Origin: Hyphochytrium catenoides
Taxonomy: Eukaryota; Sar; Hyphochytriomycetes; Hyphochytriales; Hyphochytriaceae
DNA length: 64,000 bases
Direction of reading: 5' to 3'
Assembly: GCA_900088475.1 (NCBI GenBank)
Contig: FLMG01004002.1
Location: 6,138-70,137 of the forward strand
Made by a program: the position numbers and the translations under genes. The first letter of the stretch is position 1, and every line of letters starts with the position of its first letter. Under the pieces are notes generated by a model that had not been told where the DNA came from, ran no database searches, and saw nothing but the letters and a program-made list of their open reading frames with translations. Positions 61,201 through 64,000 of this stretch are shown piece by piece.

Positions 61201-63132
61201 CTTACTTTACGGCTCCTACCTTACTGCGTTTACTCTACACCAATCTAGGACGAGAGCGACGAGGACGACGAGTCAGTAGACGATGACGAAGATACCCCAC
61301 GGAAAGCCAAAGAGAGCCTTTCAGAGGAAGACCAAGAGGATGAAGTGATGGTGGATTTCCACCAGGCGCTTATGGATGAAGATGAAGAAGAGCGAATGAA
61401 CAGAGAAGACAGTGCGATAGCCGCTCTTTTAAAGGCTCAACAAGAGAAACAGAAGAGGAAGAGACAGGCCAAGTCCATCGCAGATCAGACTCTGCACTTT
61501 CGGCTACGGGTGCTGGATCTTCTCGATATCTTTTTGATGAAGAGACCAGACAGTCTCCTGATTCCGACCCTTGTGATACCTACTGCTGTAAAGAGTATGC
61601 AAACGGGGCAGAAAGCACCAGGGAAGGGCAAAGGTGGTGGAGAAAGAGCAAAGCAAGAGAAGTCAGCTCTATTCAACCGGCTTCGCAGCATTCTTTTGCA
61701 GCGAATAGCAAAAGGGAAGGATGTCCCTCGTTCTCGACTTGGTGGTGAAGAGACTACGAAGATAGTGGAGGCGATGGAGATTGTGGTGACGGCTCTATTG
61801 AAGGCCTCCACTCGCGACGTTATTGCCCCATTCTCTTCTGCTCTACTCTATCTCATGCGAGTACTCATGGTGAATCTGCCTCCCTCTTCTCTACCTAAGG
61901 ACAAGTTGAGGGACATTTATGATAGGGCTGCTGATTCTTTCTTTAGAGATAAGAAAAGCAGATTAACGCCTCAGTTCTTCGAAGACTTTATGACGAAGTT
62001 CCCGCAAGTGGCTTGGCAAATACTTCCCCTCACCTTGGTGAGAGGAAGCTTTCCATACTCCAAGGAATCCGGTGGAAAACCGGAAGATGCAAGAAGGAAA
62101 GGGTCAAGATCTCTGTTTGCCCGTGCGGAAGCATTCCGCTTGTCCACCATCTTCTTCAAGCGATATTCCTTGACTAACAGCAGTGAAGACCTACGCGTCT
62201 TACGTGAGGCAGAGGAATCTTTCAGGACAGCAATCCAGGAGGTTGCCGGAGCGGGAGATGGTGAGCCCAGAATACCTCCCTGCTCTCAAAGTCGGAAGGC
62301 GCATATACCTATCCTCATGTCGTTTCAAACCATTGTTGATTCAACCAACTTCGCTCTGTTCTTTGTTCCTCTGCCACTTCGAGATCTTTTGCTGACTGTG
62401 TCTGCCCGCTAAACAGCGTCAAATACTCCCTTGGGCAAGAGTAAGCGACTGCGGGAAGTGCTGATGCTGGGACAGACTATTATGCCCCTTATCAGAGCAA
62501 GGAAACTTAACGTAGGTTCAATCGGTTTCTCGGTGGCCCTCAGATGACGACTAACTTCGATGTCATGCTTTCCGCATGTCTTAAACTTATTTTTTCCCTA
62601 GTTGAGTCTTGATATCTATCACGATCTACTCCCCAAGATCCAGCAATCGACCCAAAGTGGGCCAGTCAAAGGAAGCTGCATTCAGATTTTGAAGCAGCTT
62701 GACTATAAGTTCCCTGAGTCGTCTTCCTCTACTACACATGGCAAAGGAGACAAACAGTCCCTTAAAGCTAAGCTTAAGCCCCTGCAGAAGCAAAGTGGAC
62801 AGAACACCGATTCGTCTAAAAAGTCGAAGGCCCTGGAGAAGGACGAAGGCGAAGAAAAGACAGGGAAGACCGGCACCGGGAGCGTAGCAGTCGGGAGTTT
62901 GAGCATAAAAACAAAGGCTAGTGGCAAGCAAGAAGGGATGAACGCTCTGACAGGGAGGTCAAAGAAGACGAAGAATATGGACCAAGAAGGTACTACCCAG
63001 CGGCTGGAGACTTCATTCGCTAAGAATGGAAGTCCCCCAAAAAGGTCACAACAGGGAAATGTGGCAGATGTTAAGAAGTCTACGAAGAAGAAGATGCAAG
63101 TTGGAAGCGACAAAAAGAAAGCAAAGGCCTAA
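58237..63132 (+). CDS. POL5: DNA polymerase V / MYBBP1A-family nucleolar protein (Pol5), about 1,380 aa, with assembly gap
   Basis: Exons: 58237-58395, 58473-58844, 58988-59453, 59611-61122 (contains the Ns), 61249-62260, 62417-62511, 62602-63132, all junctions in phase. Pol5 proteins are not real polymerases; they act in rDNA transcription and ribosome assembly in the nucleolus. Family blocks: YALKRLLRGLCSSRESARHG, ELVFGRIFGCMAVYRSG, LNPEQLLLVLAVERYM, PKVHSVWRYLMAEIF, APDVALVREFWSVCVVD; a very acidic stretch at about 61050-61340 (DESDEDDESVDDDEDT); VDFHQALMDEDEE; KSKRLREVLMLGQ; and a Lys-rich C-terminal tail of about 120 residues, as in MYBBP1A. The acceptor of exon 4 is taken as AAG at 59610 because only this keeps phase. 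The frame changes across the Ns, so the true gap is not 44 nt or holds an intron. Confidence 0.9.
59974..60017. other. Assembly gap (44 Ns) inside Pol5 exon 4
   Basis: The frame before the gap (ending LPIV) and after it (LLEDDEDEG) differ if 44 nt are kept; a length of 43 or 46 nt, or a gap hiding more sequence, would restore it. Confidence 0.95.
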
Positions 63133-63299
63133 AGAAGCAGGAGCTCCGTTCTCCATACTATTATACTGTGGTCCTTTACTGTGTAGCATAGACTGCGAAG
63201 ACATAACTAATAGATAGATAGGGGTACTGTCATCCGCTTGTTTGCCAGCATTGCTTTGACCCTTTAGATAGACCCATTTCTCAGCTAGGGGACAGGGTC

Positions 63300-63962
63300 C
63301 TAAGCTGACTGATCCTTGCGTTCACCAATATTGGCAGTGTTGATAGACCCTGGTTCGCTGTCATGACGTGGAGAGAGAGGAAGCCGTCTCCCAGGGCTAA
63401 GGCTCCGTTTTCTGTGGATTCTGAACTTCTGTAACGCCCTAATGTCAAATTCTCGGCCTACTGCCATCTTCAGCTTTTCCGAAGTATAGAGCTTCCGAGA
63501 GTCTAGCTCTTTTAGTATTGCCATCTGAAGAGAGAAAAACGGATATTGGAACAGCGAAACTTAGCCCAAGGTGTATAGAGGACAGGCATGCAGCGGGGTG
63601 GTGGAGAATATGGCATGTGAAGAATTCATTACTCCCGAGGTCGTGTCGGGTCGGCCAAGAGGAAGCTTCAATAGGACATATAACCATAAAGTCGGTGAGA
63701 CGGTAATACCTCTGAAAGAAGGTGCTGTACCGGCTCGTGGCCATCAAAGACTTCAACGAAGCACTTGATAAGGTACGGAACAAGGTCAGCTCCGAAAAGC
63801 TGTCAAGGAGGTTAACGATGATTAGGGTTGAACCAGCAGGATTTTCTGGATAAATAAGGTTTAGGTCATACCCTTCCGGCCATGAGAACTTGAGCTCGGG
63901 CTGATCGATGTGCATCGTTGGGCTCTGCAGGGCTTGTGCTTGCCAAATCCACTTGAAGGGCA
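63300..63962 (-). CDS. C-terminal end of an unrecognised protein (partial at window edge)
   Basis: Three exons join in phase: 63962-63872, 63799-63710, 63524-63300 (stop TAG). They encode about 135 residues: a helical segment (RAQVLMAGRLFGADLVPYLI, KCFVEVFDGHEPVQHLLSE, MAILKELDSRKLYTSEKLKM) then a basic, Ser/Arg/Pro-rich tail (KRSLSPGRRLPLSPRHDSE) ending ERKDQSA. The first exon begins in phase 2, so upstream exons lie beyond 64000. The helical part could be a HEAT- or TPR-like repeat end, but I do not recognise the family. The tail has SP sites typical of proline-directed phosphorylation. Converges with Pol5, stop to stop 168 bp. Confidence 0.6.
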
Positions 63963-64000
63963 CTGGCAAGAGAGGAGAGAGATATAACGACACCTTGAAG

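Overview
This is a nuclear contig from a unicellular eukaryote. Most genes are split by short introns (about 40-450 nt, GT-AG, usually GTAAG or GTGAG donors), intergenic DNA is full of TC and CAN microsatellites, and there is one run of 44 Ns. The gene content (axonemal inner-arm-type dynein heavy chain, glyoxylate-cycle isocitrate lyase, EB1, COG5, and a high-Mr thioredoxin reductase ending CGGGKCG as in Plasmodium) suggests a flagellate-stage protist or alga, most likely in the stramenopile/alveolate (SAR) part of the tree. I cannot name the species. Gene models below were built by hand from reading frame, splice signals and intron phase; where I say exons join in phase, I checked exon lengths against coordinates.

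Left part (1-21.9 kb): a partial unknown CDS (-), an intronless isocitrate lyase (-) with a PTS2-like N-terminus, a small predicted secreted protein (+), an intronless thioredoxin reductase (+), a nine-exon AGC kinase (-), and two exons of a UBA-like protein (-). Large spacers here (3.7-7.5 kb, 8.1-11.9 kb, 17.6-19.9 kb, 20.3-21.9 kb) hold microsatellites and no gene I can defend.

Right part (21.9-64 kb): genes are dense and alternate strand without exception: EB1 (-), VKOR (+), cyclophilin (-), DUF1853 protein (+), DysF-PH-VPS9 protein (-), COG5 (+), dynein heavy chain (-), Pol5/MYBBP1A (+), partial unknown (-). Every neighbouring pair is either head-to-head over about 0.6-0.95 kb or tail-to-tail over about 0.17-0.27 kb.

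Functionally the set is mostly housekeeping: glyoxylate cycle, thiol redox, ER disulphide formation (VKOR), protein folding (cyclophilin), microtubule plus ends and flagellar motility (EB1, dynein), endomembrane traffic (COG5 and a putative Rab5-type GEF, sharing one divergent promoter region), and rRNA transcription/ribosome biogenesis (Pol5). The most unusual items are the 718-residue DysF-PH-VPS9 protein, the seven-exon DUF1853 gene of a family I know mainly from bacteria, the PTS2-like isocitrate lyase, the Plasmodium-like thioredoxin reductase with a probable second start, and two tandem duplications whose units both carry AGGT.
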